From JAWXBR01 sp046595995 (GTDB lineage Bacteria > Bacteroidota > Ignavibacteria > Kapaibacteriales > Kapaibacteriaceae): a stretch of DNA of 64,000 nt. The notes under the pieces were generated by a model that saw only the letters and a list, made by a program, of their open reading frames with translations, was not told where the DNA came from and did no database searches. Location: the NCBI GenBank assembly GCA_046595995.1, contig JBKJNB010000072.1:27104-91103 (forward strand), read 5' to 3'. Below are positions 45,421 through 53,932 of the stretch, in pieces; position 1 is the stretch's first letter, and the number at the start of each line of letters is the position of its first letter. The translations under genes and the position numbers were made by a program.

Positions 45421-46044
45421 ATGTGGTTGTTCGCACTGTTCTTCGCTATTGCTTTTGCATGCAATGCACATTCGCAGGTCGGGCTGCCTGACGCTTTTGT
45501 TAACGTCGACTCCATACAAGCGAAAGCTCCTGACAGCAACGAAGTTGTTTTCGTTGAAGTCCTTAACGCAATGCGCACAAATCCGAAATCCTTTCTGCCT
45601 GCGCTCGACCGATATGAACGCTACGTAAAATCGTTCACCCCAAATAAAACAAAGCTCAGCGTTGCGCTTCGTGAAATCCGTGCTAGGCTTAAAAAGCAGG
45701 CGCCTCTTCTGCCCCTTGCTATAAGTGATGCTTTACAAGCTGCGGCAGATGACCATGTGGGCGACCTTTCACGTAGTGGGCTTATGAGCCATTTCGGAAG
45801 TGACGGGTCGAATCCCGGAACGCGTGTCAAAAAGTATGGCTCGTACCAGATGATTGGCGAATGCATTACCATTGGGTACTTAACACCAGATCTTATGGTA
45901 GCATCGATGCTCGTAGATGAAGGCACGCCCGATCGCGGACATCGCGAGAGTCTATTGAAGACCACCTTCACACACGTTGGCGTGGGCATAGCCGACCACC
46001 CGTCCCTGCGCATTGCAACGGTAGTCGTGCTCGGCGCTAACTAG
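45421..46044 (+). CDS. Secreted CAP/SCP-domain protein
   Basis: 207 aa. Signal peptide MWLFALFFAIAFACNAHS-Q. CAP landmarks: AAADDHVGDLSRSGLMSHFG (helix and CAP His), GSNPGTRVKKYG, GECITIGY, RGHRESLLKTTFTHVGVGIA. The paired His/Glu pattern of bacterial CAP domains is present; biochemical role unknown. Starts immediately after the MarR stop. Confidence 0.88.
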   Translation: MWLFALFFAIAFACNAHSQVGLPDAFVNVDSIQAKAPDSNEVVFVEVLNAMRTNPKSFLPALDRYERYVKSFTPNKTKLSVALREIRARLKKQAPLLPLAISDALQAAADDHVGDLSRSGLMSHFGSDGSNPGTRVKKYGSYQMIGECITIGYLTPDLMVASMLVDEGTPDRGHRESLLKTTFTHVGVGIADHPSLRIATVVVLGAN

Positions 46045-46078
46045 CGCGAATTATAGCACAAAAGCGAACCCTAGAGAA

Positions 46079-47623
46079 CTAGAGCGGAATATTCCCGTGT
46101 TTCTTCCACGGGTTGGTGTCGACCTTCGTACGCAATGTCTTTAATGCACGGATGAGTTCGCGGCGTGTGTCTTGCGGTTCGATAACGTCGTCTACGTAAC
46201 CACGTTCTGCTGCTTCGTACGGATTTGCAAACTGCTCGTTGTATTCGTCTTGCAATTCTTTAAGGCGTGTGCCTTTGTCCTGCGCTTTGTCAAGTTCTTT
46301 ACGATAGAGAATTTCGACAGCCCCTTTCGCCCCCATCACAGCAATCTCTGCCGATGGCCACGCTACGTTGTAATCGCCTCGGATGTGCTTCGAGCTCATA
46401 ACGTCGTACGCGCCACCGTAGGCTTTGCGTGTGATAACGGTGAGTTTCGGTACGGTTGCTTCGCAGAAAGCGTACAACAGTTTGGCACCGTGACGTATGA
46501 TACCACGCCACTCCTGATCGGTGCCGGGAAGGAAACCGGGCACATCTTCGAACACAACAATTGGAATGTTAAACGCATCGCAGAATCGAACAAAGCGTGC
46601 CGCCTTTATCGAGCTGTTGATATCGAGCACACCAGCAAGCGATGCTGGTTGATTCGCGACAATGCCAACGGACATTCCGTCTAGCGTTGCAAAGCCAACG
46701 ACAATGTTTGTTGCGTAACCGGCGTGCACCTCGAAGAAGTCGGCTTCATCAACAACATGTCTAATGACTTCCTTCATGTCGTACGGCTGATTCGGGTTTG
46801 CGGGTATGATGCTTCGAAGCTCATCGACTATGCGCTCTGGGTTGTCTGTGGTAGGGCGCAGAGGGGGCTTCTCTCTGTTGTTCAGTGGCAAGTACGACGT
46901 GAGTTTGCGTACCGCAAGCAAACACTCGACCTCGTTGTCCATGGCGAAATGCGACACACCACTGCGCTCAGAATGTGTGTCTGCACCACCGAGTTCTTCG
47001 AGCGTTACTACTTCGTGAGTAACTGTTTTTACGACTTCCGGACCAGTTACGAACATGTACGATGTGCCCTTCGTCATAAAGACGAAGTCTGTAAGTGCGG
47101 GTGAATACACGGCACCACCGGCACACGGACCCAGCACGACGCTTATCTGAGGTATGACACCACTAGCCAACGTGTTGCGCAGAAAGATGTCGGCATAGCC
47201 CCCTAGTGAAACAACCCCTTCCTGAATGCGAGCTCCACCAGAGTCATTAAGTCCAATTACGGGCGCGCCAATCTTCATCGCGAGATCCATGATCTTTACA
47301 ATCTTCTCTGCATGCACTTCACTCAGCGATCCGCCAAAGACCGTGAAATCCTGCGAGAACACACACACGGTACGTCCGTCTATCGTGCCCGTACCCGTGA
47401 CAACGCCATCGCCTAGCGGACGTTGTTTTTCCATGCCGAAGTTGGTGGACCTATGCCGCGCTAACATGTCCGTTTCTCGGAACGAACCTTCATCGAGCAG
47501 CACCGCCAGGCGCTCACGCGCTGTCAGCTTCCCCTTTGCATGCTGCGCGTCGATGCGCGCCTTGCCGCCGCCTAGCAATGCTTCGGCCTTCATAGCGCGT
47601 TGATGTTCTATAGGTTGTTTCAA
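46079..47623 (-). CDS. Acyl-CoA carboxylase beta (carboxyltransferase) subunit, PccB/MmdA type
   Basis: 514 aa. Two crotonase-like halves: KLTARERLAVLLDEGSF, FSQDFTVFGGSLSEVHAEKI, LNDSGGARIQEGV, VLGPCAGGAVYSPALTDFV, then VVGFATLDGMSVGIVANQP, VVFEDVPGFLPGTDQEW and VITRKAYGGAYDVMSSKH. It acts with a biotin protein on propionyl-CoA/methylmalonyl-CoA; direction cannot be fixed because no biotin or membrane subunit is adjacent. TTG at 47623 with GGGAG 5 bases upstream is preferred to the open start at 47701. Confidence 0.94.
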   Translation of the reverse strand: MKQPIEHQRAMKAEALLGGGKARIDAQHAKGKLTARERLAVLLDEGSFRETDMLARHRSTNFGMEKQRPLGDGVVTGTGTIDGRTVCVFSQDFTVFGGSLSEVHAEKIVKIMDLAMKIGAPVIGLNDSGGARIQEGVVSLGGYADIFLRNTLASGVIPQISVVLGPCAGGAVYSPALTDFVFMTKGTSYMFVTGPEVVKTVTHEVVTLEELGGADTHSERSGVSHFAMDNEVECLLAVRKLTSYLPLNNREKPPLRPTTDNPERIVDELRSIIPANPNQPYDMKEVIRHVVDEADFFEVHAGYATNIVVGFATLDGMSVGIVANQPASLAGVLDINSSIKAARFVRFCDAFNIPIVVFEDVPGFLPGTDQEWRGIIRHGAKLLYAFCEATVPKLTVITRKAYGGAYDVMSSKHIRGDYNVAWPSAEIAVMGAKGAVEILYRKELDKAQDKGTRLKELQDEYNEQFANPYEAAERGYVDDVIEPQDTRRELIRALKTLRTKVDTNPWKKHGNIPL

Positions 47624-47678
47624 GCTGTCTCCCGTTGTTGCAAGCTGACCACATGGCGTCGGCAGCGAAAATAGGCAG

Positions 47679-47686
47679 TAATTTTG
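47679..47686 (+). promoter_or_regulatory. Candidate -7 promoter element for the small membrane protein/glycosyltransferase genes
   Basis: TAATTTTG fits TAnnTTTG, ending 6 bases before the ATG at 47693, suggesting a nearly leaderless message. On the opposite strand TATTTTCG (47673-47666) is a one-mismatch match that could serve the carboxylase gene. Confidence 0.4.
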
Positions 47687-47692
47687 CCAGCT

Positions 47693-48070
47693 ATGAATCA
47701 CCGCATCCTTCTTATGGGCTCTGGCCTCTTTTTCATGTTCGCTGTCTTCAGCACTATCATGTTCTTCGGAGGCTACTTCAATGATGCAGAAGGTGCTGAC
47801 AAAAACGGCATTCTGGGGCTAGTATGCTTCGCCCTTACAGGGGCGGTATTCGCGTTGGCAATGGGCTTGCGCAAGCGGGCAAACAGAAACATCGACACAG
47901 AGATAGAACGAGAGTTCAATGCCCAAGGGTATGTCGAAGCGACTTTGCTTGCGTCTACCCTCGAGATGTCGCTCGACGAAACTCGCGATGTGCTCGACAA
48001 AAGATCGCTTAAACACAAATGGCGTCGCGAAGAAGCTCCTGGCTACAACGCACGCTACTATCGACAGTAG
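47693..48070 (+). CDS. Small membrane protein with C-terminal winged-helix-like segment
   Basis: 125 aa. Two membrane segments (LLMGSGLFFMFAVFSTIMFF, GLVCFALTGAVFALAMGL), then EREFNAQGYVEATLLASTLE and MSLDETRDVLDKRSL, which reads like a helix-turn-helix of the kind that starts 'G-x-v-x-x-x-x-LA-x-x-L-x-x-s-x-x-E-x'. No family assigned. ATG chosen over a TTG 9 bases upstream. Stop overlaps the next GTG by one base (TAGTG). Confidence 0.7.
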   Translation: MNHRILLMGSGLFFMFAVFSTIMFFGGYFNDAEGADKNGILGLVCFALTGAVFALAMGLRKRANRNIDTEIEREFNAQGYVEATLLASTLEMSLDETRDVLDKRSLKHKWRREEAPGYNARYYRQ

Positions 48071-48753
48071 TGCCCATCGTTGTTGTAATCATTCCCGCTC
48101 TTAACGAAGAACTTTCTGTTGGTCTTGTGATTGCTGCCATGCCAACATTCATAGACTATGTTATCGTTGTAGACAACGGCAGCACGGACACAACTGCAGA
48201 CGTTGCACGTGCACATGGTGCGCTTGTGTGTGCAGAACCACGACGCGGATACGGACAAGCCTGCCTTGCAGGCATCGCGTTTGCGGCGACACTACAGCCC
48301 GACATTATCGTATTCACCGATGCCGACTTCAGCGACAATCCGCTCGACATCGACCGTGTTGTTGCACCGGTTCGTAACGGCGCTGCCGATCTCGTCATTG
48401 GATCGCGGTTAAGGGGATCACGAGAGCGGGGCTCGTTAACGCCGCCACAAGTGTTCGGTAATTGGCTTGCAACAAGGCTCATCCGATTGTTCTGGGGTGA
48501 ACGCTTTACCGATCTTGGTCCGCTGCGCGCCATTCGCTGGGACGTATTGCAGAAGATGAACATGTCTGACACGACATACGGCTGGACTGTAGAAATGCAG
48601 ATAAAGGCAGCACGCATGCATCTGCGCTGCGTCGAGATACCCGTAGACTATCGACGGCGCATTGGCACATCGAAAATTTCCGGCACGCTCAAAGGGTCCG
48701 TGCTCGCAGGCACCAAGATTCTCTCAACGATTGCACGCAATGTCTTCCGTTAA
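48070..48753 (+). CDS. Glycosyltransferase family 2 (dolichyl-phosphate-mannose-synthase-like)
   Basis: 227 aa GT-A enzyme. VVIIPALNEELSVGLVI, VVDNGSTDTTADVA, GYGQACLAGIAFA, the metal-binding IIVFTDADFSDNP (DxD), DLVIGSRLRG and YGWTVEMQIKAARMHLRCVE, IPVDYRRRIGTSKISGT are as in the UgtP/DPM1 group without membrane segments. It probably charges a polyprenyl phosphate for the GT-C enzyme next door. GTG start in TAGTG; an ATG at 48019 inside the upstream gene is less likely. Confidence 0.9.
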   Translation: MPIVVVIIPALNEELSVGLVIAAMPTFIDYVIVVDNGSTDTTADVARAHGALVCAEPRRGYGQACLAGIAFAATLQPDIIVFTDADFSDNPLDIDRVVAPVRNGAADLVIGSRLRGSRERGSLTPPQVFGNWLATRLIRLFWGERFTDLGPLRAIRWDVLQKMNMSDTTYGWTVEMQIKAARMHLRCVEIPVDYRRRIGTSKISGTLKGSVLAGTKILSTIARNVFR

Positions 48754-50074
48754 CGCCACACTCATTGTTGCAAGTGCGCTACTCGCTGCTTGCAGCGCGG
48801 TAATTGCATTCGATCCGTTCGGACACGTTATGACGTCGGCTGTGTACATGTGGCCATGTATGTCTGTGCTGTGGCTAGTCATCGCATTTGTATTGCTGCG
48901 CACGCAGCCAGTCTTGAAGCCTGCAACGATTGTGGTAATGACATGCCTTGCAATTGCCGCTCATGCCTTCGTACTTGCGCCGTCGGGCGTGCTAAGTGGT
49001 GACGTTCATCGCTATCAATGGGATGGCAGGGTAATGAATAGCGGCATCGACCCCTATGCGTATCCACCCAACGCGCCAGAGCTTGCGCACATGCATGTTC
49101 AGCCAGCGCGCGGTCAATCAGCACACCATGATTCGCTAATCAGAGCGCACTCGCTCTCGCGCCTGACATTCAATCATCTACGCACGATCTACCCGCCCGC
49201 TGCAGAATACTTCTTTGCTCTCTCAACTGCCGTTTCTCCGTACGGTATGGCATGGAAGATTCCGTCGCTCATCATGATTGCTGCATCATGCTGGGCTCTT
49301 GTACTCCTTCTACGCGGCATGGGGCGGCGGCCCGAAGGGGCTCTTGCCTTTGCCCTTAGTCCCGTCGTTCTGCTCCAGGGCACAATGGACGTACACGTAG
49401 ACGTTGTGATGACTGCGTTTGCGCTATGGAGTCTTGTTGCTTGGCGTAAGAATTGGTGGATAGCCGCAGGTTGTCTGTTGGGCATAGCAGTTGGCGTAAA
49501 GATTTTGCCGCTGTTGCTCCTGCCATGGATGTTGCGTGCTGTATCGATGAAGAATCGAGTGTGGTTTGTCGTATCGATGCTGATGACGTTGCTATTGATT
49601 TACGCGCCGTTCTTGAATGCTCGCGTCTTTGAAAGTCTTGCCGATTTCTCTGCACGCTTTGCCGCGAACAGTCTCTTTGGAACTGCGCTCATTCAGATTG
49701 TGCCTGTACCCGTTGCGCGAATAACGTTGCTGGTCTTGTGCGTTGTCTCGTTGGCTCTGTTGTGGTATCGAAGAGTCGAGCCACTTCGCGCCATGACAAT
49801 GGCCTTTCTTTTCCTGCTTCTCTTCTCCCCTATCGTTCACCCCTGGTATCTAATCATTCTTGTTGCACTTGGTGTGATGATTCCGATGCGATCCGTTCTA
49901 ATCTTTGGTGCCACGATTGCCGTGTGTGGCGCATCCATTCTAGCATACAACAAAGGCGGGGTGTGGTTTGAACACCCCGCCTTGCTTATTCTCGAGTATG
50001 GAGCCGTGATAGTGGCTTTGGCTATTGACGTACGATCCGATGGGCGGTCGTATGCTGTCCGTTCCGAATCGTGA
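48740..50074 (+). CDS. Polyprenyl-phosphate-dependent GT-C mannosyltransferase-like membrane protein
   Basis: 444 aa, about ten membrane segments. The loop SGDVHRYQWDGRVMNSGIDP followed by YAYPPNAPEL is the D-x-x-R-Y-x-W-D-G-R motif of GT87/DUF2029-like enzymes, and RTIYPPAAEYFFAL with KIPSLIMIAA fits too. Likely adds a sugar from a polyprenyl carrier to an envelope glycan. ATG 48740 overlaps the GT2 gene by 14 bases. The 3' end overlaps the convergent T9SS gene by 53 bases and contains a hairpin that probably ends the opposite transcript. Confidence 0.85.
   Translation: MSSVNATLIVASALLAACSAVIAFDPFGHVMTSAVYMWPCMSVLWLVIAFVLLRTQPVLKPATIVVMTCLAIAAHAFVLAPSGVLSGDVHRYQWDGRVMNSGIDPYAYPPNAPELAHMHVQPARGQSAHHDSLIRAHSLSRLTFNHLRTIYPPAAEYFFALSTAVSPYGMAWKIPSLIMIAASCWALVLLLRGMGRRPEGALAFALSPVVLLQGTMDVHVDVVMTAFALWSLVAWRKNWWIAAGCLLGIAVGVKILPLLLLPWMLRAVSMKNRVWFVVSMLMTLLLIYAPFLNARVFESLADFSARFAANSLFGTALIQIVPVPVARITLLVLCVVSLALLWYRRVEPLRAMTMAFLFLLLFSPIVHPWYLIILVALGVMIPMRSVLIFGATIAVCGASILAYNKGGVWFEHPALLILEYGAVIVALAIDVRSDGRSYAVRSES
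49953..49983 (-). terminator. Rho-independent terminator of the T9SS beta-propeller gene, inside the GT-C coding region
   Basis: Perfect 12-bp stem AAGGCGGGGTGT / ACACCCCGCCTT with a 7-base loop. It lies 38 bases past the minus-strand stop at 50022 and is followed on that strand by TTGTTGTAT, a loose U-rich tail. Encodes NKGGVWFEHPALL in the plus gene. Confidence 0.6.
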
Positions 50075-52091
50075 CCGTGTAAGCGCCAGTCGGCACTGTT
50101 GTTAGGTCGAGCGTAACGTGCACATCTGAGTGTAGGCCACGGTAAACGTAAGTACCAAGATTATTTACAATCACAATCTCGCACTCACCGACCAAGCCTT
50201 GAATGCTTAGTGTGCCATTCGTCGGATTCGGATAGACCATCAGCCCAGCAAACATCGCATCGTCCGTAACGTCTGTCGTGCCTATAAGATAGGCGTCTGA
50301 TGAACGCGTGCACCCGCCGGTGTCTGTAATACGTACCGTGTACAAACCATCACCAATAATACTCGTCTCAGGCATGTTAGCGCCTGGAATTGCAGCACCT
50401 TCGCGGAACCACTGATAGAAAAACGAAACTGCATCGGTCACGAGCTTGTTACCAACCTTCGTTATCGATGGCTTTGCAAGACCCGGACGAACAGTAACGC
50501 GTACAGTGTCGGAATTCTTCTCGCAGTTATACCTATCACGAATGGAAACCCAAACCGTATGGGTGCCTTGCGGTAGAGAGTTTAAGTGGAAGCGGGAGCT
50601 CTTGTTTAAGACTACTGTGCCGTTAACAAACCATTGATACGACTGATACGAACCTGGTGCGTGGATCAGAGAATCTTGTCCTTCGCAGATGTCCATGGTC
50701 TTGACGGCAGGACGTAGTCGTGTGTTCGGACCGCATTCTAGGGCTGCGACAAAGCCATCGGTATAACGTTCACCAACGATCTGAATGCCGCTAAAATTTG
50801 CAGTGGCGTCAAATACCCCTGCTGCGTACGGAACGTTGTCAATGCCAACAGCAATACCGCGAACTTCATCCGCATGAGGTCCACCAGCTTCACGAATCCA
50901 TTCTAGACTTCCATCTGGTTCGCACCGCATGATGAATGCATCACGCTCGCCGAATGATTCTAACACAACTTCGTCGAACACTGAAGAACTATCGTAATAA
51001 CCACCTATGTATATGCCTCCAAGCCTATCGACATTCACGCATGTACCTACTTCGCCGTAGACTCCGCCCCACTTCTTAACAAAGTCGATTGTGCCGCTCT
51101 TCGTAAAACGCGTAAGGAAAATATCGGAATCGTATTCTCCATTTGCGTTAACTGTCTGATTATCGAATCTCGTGTTACTGAAGAACGCTCCGGTGACCAC
51201 GAGCTTGCCATCTTTATCAACTGCTGCGGCAATAACGTCGTCGCGTCTGCTAGACCCAATACGCTTCGCCCATTGCGAAACACCATTGGCGTTAACAGCC
51301 CACACAAAGAAATCGGGTTGCACGCCAAAGCTTGCGAGTGCCGGCAGCAGAGGGAAGTTGACTTCGTTAGCAAACACACCAGCCGCGTACACGCGGTCTC
51401 CGTTCGGCGTAACGTTTATTGAGCGGACGTTATCTGCATCGAGGCCACCACCAGCTACAAGCCAGGTTACGTCGCCCTGAGATGTCAGCTTCGCGATAAA
51501 GGCGTCGGTCTTTCCAGCACTAACGTGTGTCTTCGATTGAAACTTGCCTGTGCCCCCAATACCGCCGCCTACATAAACGTTGCCCAGCGAATCGACGGCT
51601 AGATATGGCGAGTTTTCATCATACTCCTCTGACACAAAAGATTTCACCCACTGGAACGCGCCCTGCTTATTAAACTTCGCAACAAACATGTCGGAGGTAC
51701 CACCGAGTCCAAACGCAATCCAATCGTCAACTTGAATTGAATCGATAAAGGAGCCTGCTACGTATACATTACCCTGATTGTCTACGACAACAGACTTTGC
51801 ATCATCAGCATCAAGTCCGCCCAACACTACAGCCGTCCGAGGCATGCCCGCCTTCGTAAACTCGGCCATAAAACCATCGTACTGAAACAGTCCCTTGATC
51901 TTCAGTCCGCCGATATCTAGCGAGTCGGTAAATGTCCCGGCCGCAAACAGGGTGTGCGAAGGTGAAATTGCAAGCGCATTTACTTCGTCAGTTTGTGGAC
52001 CCTTTAGCGGCACCACCCACTTCCACAAGGGTTGGGCATTTAACGCGGAGCCGGTAAGTAGGATTATAGCAACGAATGCGGATAACTTCAT
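50022..52091 (-). CDS. Secreted beta-propeller (SBBP-like) protein with Ig-like and T9SS sorting domains
   Basis: 689 aa from ATG 52091, which has AAAGG 5 bases upstream. Signal MKLSAFVAIILLTGSALNAQ. Seven or so repeats of the form D-xx-G-N-V-Y-VAG-xF (DNQGNVYVAGSFIDSI, DSLGNVYVGGGIGGTG, DRLGGIYIGGYYDSSS) make a propeller; then two Ig/PKD-like segments each with a SYQWF or FFYQWF strand (CEGQDSLIHAPGSYQSYQWF); C-terminal VYPNPTNGTLSIQGLVG and GAYTVTIRNGQ form a type A T9SS CTD. 14 bases after nusB. Confidence 0.87.
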   Translation of the reverse strand: MKLSAFVAIILLTGSALNAQPLWKWVVPLKGPQTDEVNALAISPSHTLFAAGTFTDSLDIGGLKIKGLFQYDGFMAEFTKAGMPRTAVVLGGLDADDAKSVVVDNQGNVYVAGSFIDSIQVDDWIAFGLGGTSDMFVAKFNKQGAFQWVKSFVSEEYDENSPYLAVDSLGNVYVGGGIGGTGKFQSKTHVSAGKTDAFIAKLTSQGDVTWLVAGGGLDADNVRSINVTPNGDRVYAAGVFANEVNFPLLPALASFGVQPDFFVWAVNANGVSQWAKRIGSSRRDDVIAAAVDKDGKLVVTGAFFSNTRFDNQTVNANGEYDSDIFLTRFTKSGTIDFVKKWGGVYGEVGTCVNVDRLGGIYIGGYYDSSSVFDEVVLESFGERDAFIMRCEPDGSLEWIREAGGPHADEVRGIAVGIDNVPYAAGVFDATANFSGIQIVGERYTDGFVAALECGPNTRLRPAVKTMDICEGQDSLIHAPGSYQSYQWFVNGTVVLNKSSRFHLNSLPQGTHTVWVSIRDRYNCEKNSDTVRVTVRPGLAKPSITKVGNKLVTDAVSFFYQWFREGAAIPGANMPETSIIGDGLYTVRITDTGGCTRSSDAYLIGTTDVTDDAMFAGLMVYPNPTNGTLSIQGLVGECEIVIVNNLGTYVYRGLHSDVHVTLDLTTVPTGAYTVTIRNGQHTTAHRIVRQ

Positions 52092-52105
52092 AACTACCTT
52101 TACAA

Positions 52106-52699
52106 TCAATCTGTGACTAGACCGCGACCGCTTTTATAAATTTTCCCCTGCGCCTCTAGGTCTACGATAATGGCGTCGAGAATACCGTTTATGAACGTAC
52201 CGCTTTTGTCTGTTGAGTATCGTTTGGCGAGTTCGATGACTTCGTTAATCGTAACCTTCACTGGAATATCCGAACAAGACGTCAACTCTGCAACGGCCAA
52301 ATGCATCAGCATACGATCGATAAGCGCAATGCGTTCTACTTCCCAGTTTGTAGCATGACTTTCAATTAGCGCCGTACTCGATTCTTGTGAATCACGAGCT
52401 TTGACAAGCACTGTCGTTGCGTAATCGAGGTCTTCTTCGGCCCATGAGATGGGCACATCGGCGTCCATTTCAATTACTTCATCGGCTTTGAGAATCCTTT
52501 GAAGATCTGCAGGATTGTCTACGTCGTCGAACGTAAACTGCCTATAGAAGATGTGGGGGAAAGCCACATCGAGCGATACTTCACCGTCTGAGGTTGCAGC
52601 GAGAATCTGAAGGACTTTTTCACGCGCTAGATGTCGTGATCCTCGCAGGCTACGCTGCTGACTAACGGGAAATTTGTCTGGTGGTTGTACCTTCGACAC
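52106..52699 (-). CDS. nusB: Transcription antitermination factor NusB
   Basis: 197 aa. The NusB fold in the C-terminal half: WEVERIALIDRMLMHLAVAE, DIPVKVTINEVIELAKRYS, GTFINGILDAIIVDLEAQGK. N-terminal RGSRHLAREKVLQILAA matches R-x-x-ARE-x-x-LQ-x-L. About 60 extra residues with acidic content lie in the middle, making it longer than E. coli NusB (139 aa). GTG at 52699 has AGGAG just before, overlapping the upstream stop. Part of the boxA antitermination complex for rRNA. Confidence 0.93.
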   Translation of the reverse strand: MSKVQPPDKFPVSQQRSLRGSRHLAREKVLQILAATSDGEVSLDVAFPHIFYRQFTFDDVDNPADLQRILKADEVIEMDADVPISWAEEDLDYATTVLVKARDSQESSTALIESHATNWEVERIALIDRMLMHLAVAELTSCSDIPVKVTINEVIELAKRYSTDKSGTFINGILDAIIVDLEAQGKIYKSGRGLVTD

Positions 52700-52706
52700 G
52701 ACTCTC

Positions 52707-53795
52707 CTAAATCCCACGAATCATGGGAGTGCCAACGTAGTTGCCGTGCACGTGACGGACCTTGCTTATGCGTTCTTCGGCTATTGCATTCGAAGCTTCG
52801 ATGGTTAGAATCGAACGGTCGCGTGATGTGAGCAGAATAGTTGTCGTGATGTCGTAGATGCCTTCTGCCTGACGCATGACTTTTTCTCTGTGATAGCCCT
52901 CGACCTCTGAGGCAACGTTCATCAGGCCGCCCGCGTTAACAACATAGTCTGGAGCGTAAACGATGTTCCGGTCTTTTAGCATCGTTGCGTGTTTGTTTTC
53001 TTCTTTTAGCTGATTGTTAGCGCCGCCACAAACAATTGCGCATGACAGTAGCGGAATTGTATCATCGTTTAAGATTGCGCCTAATGCATTCGGGGAAAAG
53101 ATATCGCAAGCCGTTGTGAAGACGTCTTCTGGACGTATGACCGAGGCACCTGTTTCGGTGGCGATTGCCTGTGCCTTTTCGTCGTAGATGTCCGTTACAA
53201 ACACCGTTGCGCCATCTTTCGTTAGGTGACGAATTAGATATGAGGCGACATTACCAGCCCCCTGAACGACAATACGCTTGCCTGCAAGCGTGTCGGAGCC
53301 CCATGCGAAGTTTGCCGCTGCCTTCATACCAGAGTACACCCCAAGTGCAGTAACTGGCGAAGGATCACCAGAGCCACCGTGGCCGCCCACGCCCGTTACG
53401 AACTTGGTTTCCATGCGAATCCATTCCATGTCACGCACACTCGTACCAACGTCTTCGGCTGTGATGTACCTGCCGCGCAGACTGTCTACGAAGCGTCCGT
53501 ACGATCGGAACATCGACTCCGATTTTTCAAGGCGCGCATCGCCGATAATGACAGCCTTGCCGCCACCGAGATTAACGCCACTAACGGCAGCTTTATACGT
53601 CATGCCGCGCGATAGCCGTAATGCGTCGACAATGGCGTCTTCGTCGCTAGCGTACTTCCACATGCGTGTGCCACCGAGAGCGGGGCCAAGCGACGTGTCG
53701 TGAATAGCAACGATTGCCCGAAGACCAGTTACTGGGTCGGAGCACAGAACCACCTGTTCGTGGCCCATAGACTGAAGTTGATCGAAGAACTGCAT
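52707..53795 (-). CDS. ldh: Leucine dehydrogenase (Glu/Leu/Phe/Val dehydrogenase family)
   Basis: 362 aa NAD-dependent oxidative deaminase of branched-chain amino acids. GPALGGTRMW, MTYKAAVSGVNLGGGKAVI with Lys68 and Lys80 at the same numbers as Bacillus leucine dehydrogenase, TAEDVGTSVRDMEWI, and the NAD-binding IVVQGAGNVASYL. The C-terminal NPADYVVNAGGL-type APDYVVNAGGLMNVASEVEG fits too. Stop overlaps the NusB Shine-Dalgarno. A near-consensus TATCTTGG lies 8-15 bases before the ATG. Confidence 0.94.
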   Translation of the reverse strand: MQFFDQLQSMGHEQVVLCSDPVTGLRAIVAIHDTSLGPALGGTRMWKYASDEDAIVDALRLSRGMTYKAAVSGVNLGGGKAVIIGDARLEKSESMFRSYGRFVDSLRGRYITAEDVGTSVRDMEWIRMETKFVTGVGGHGGSGDPSPVTALGVYSGMKAAANFAWGSDTLAGKRIVVQGAGNVASYLIRHLTKDGATVFVTDIYDEKAQAIATETGASVIRPEDVFTTACDIFSPNALGAILNDDTIPLLSCAIVCGGANNQLKEENKHATMLKDRNIVYAPDYVVNAGGLMNVASEVEGYHREKVMRQAEGIYDITTTILLTSRDRSILTIEASNAIAEERISKVRHVHGNYVGTPMIRGI

Positions 53796-53840
53796 AGACT
53801 ACCAAGATACGGAAAAGGGTCAACGTCTTTTTTACGACGA

Positions 53841-53870
53841 CGGGGACGCCACCTGTTGGTAACGTCCCCG
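53841..53870 (+). terminator. Hairpin with U-rich tail, plus-strand orientation
   Basis: 8-bp stem CGGGGACG / CGTCCCCG with a 14-base loop, followed on the plus strand by ATTGCCTTTTTTGTTTG. It lies between two minus-strand genes, so it would end an antisense plus-strand transcript, or act as a structured leader of the leucine dehydrogenase mRNA. On the minus strand no U-run follows the stem. Confidence 0.4.
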
Positions 53871-53932
53871 ATTGCCTTTTTTGTTTGAAGAGGCTTTACA
53901 CGGGTCTTGAGAAGGGTCTCTCAATGGCTTTT

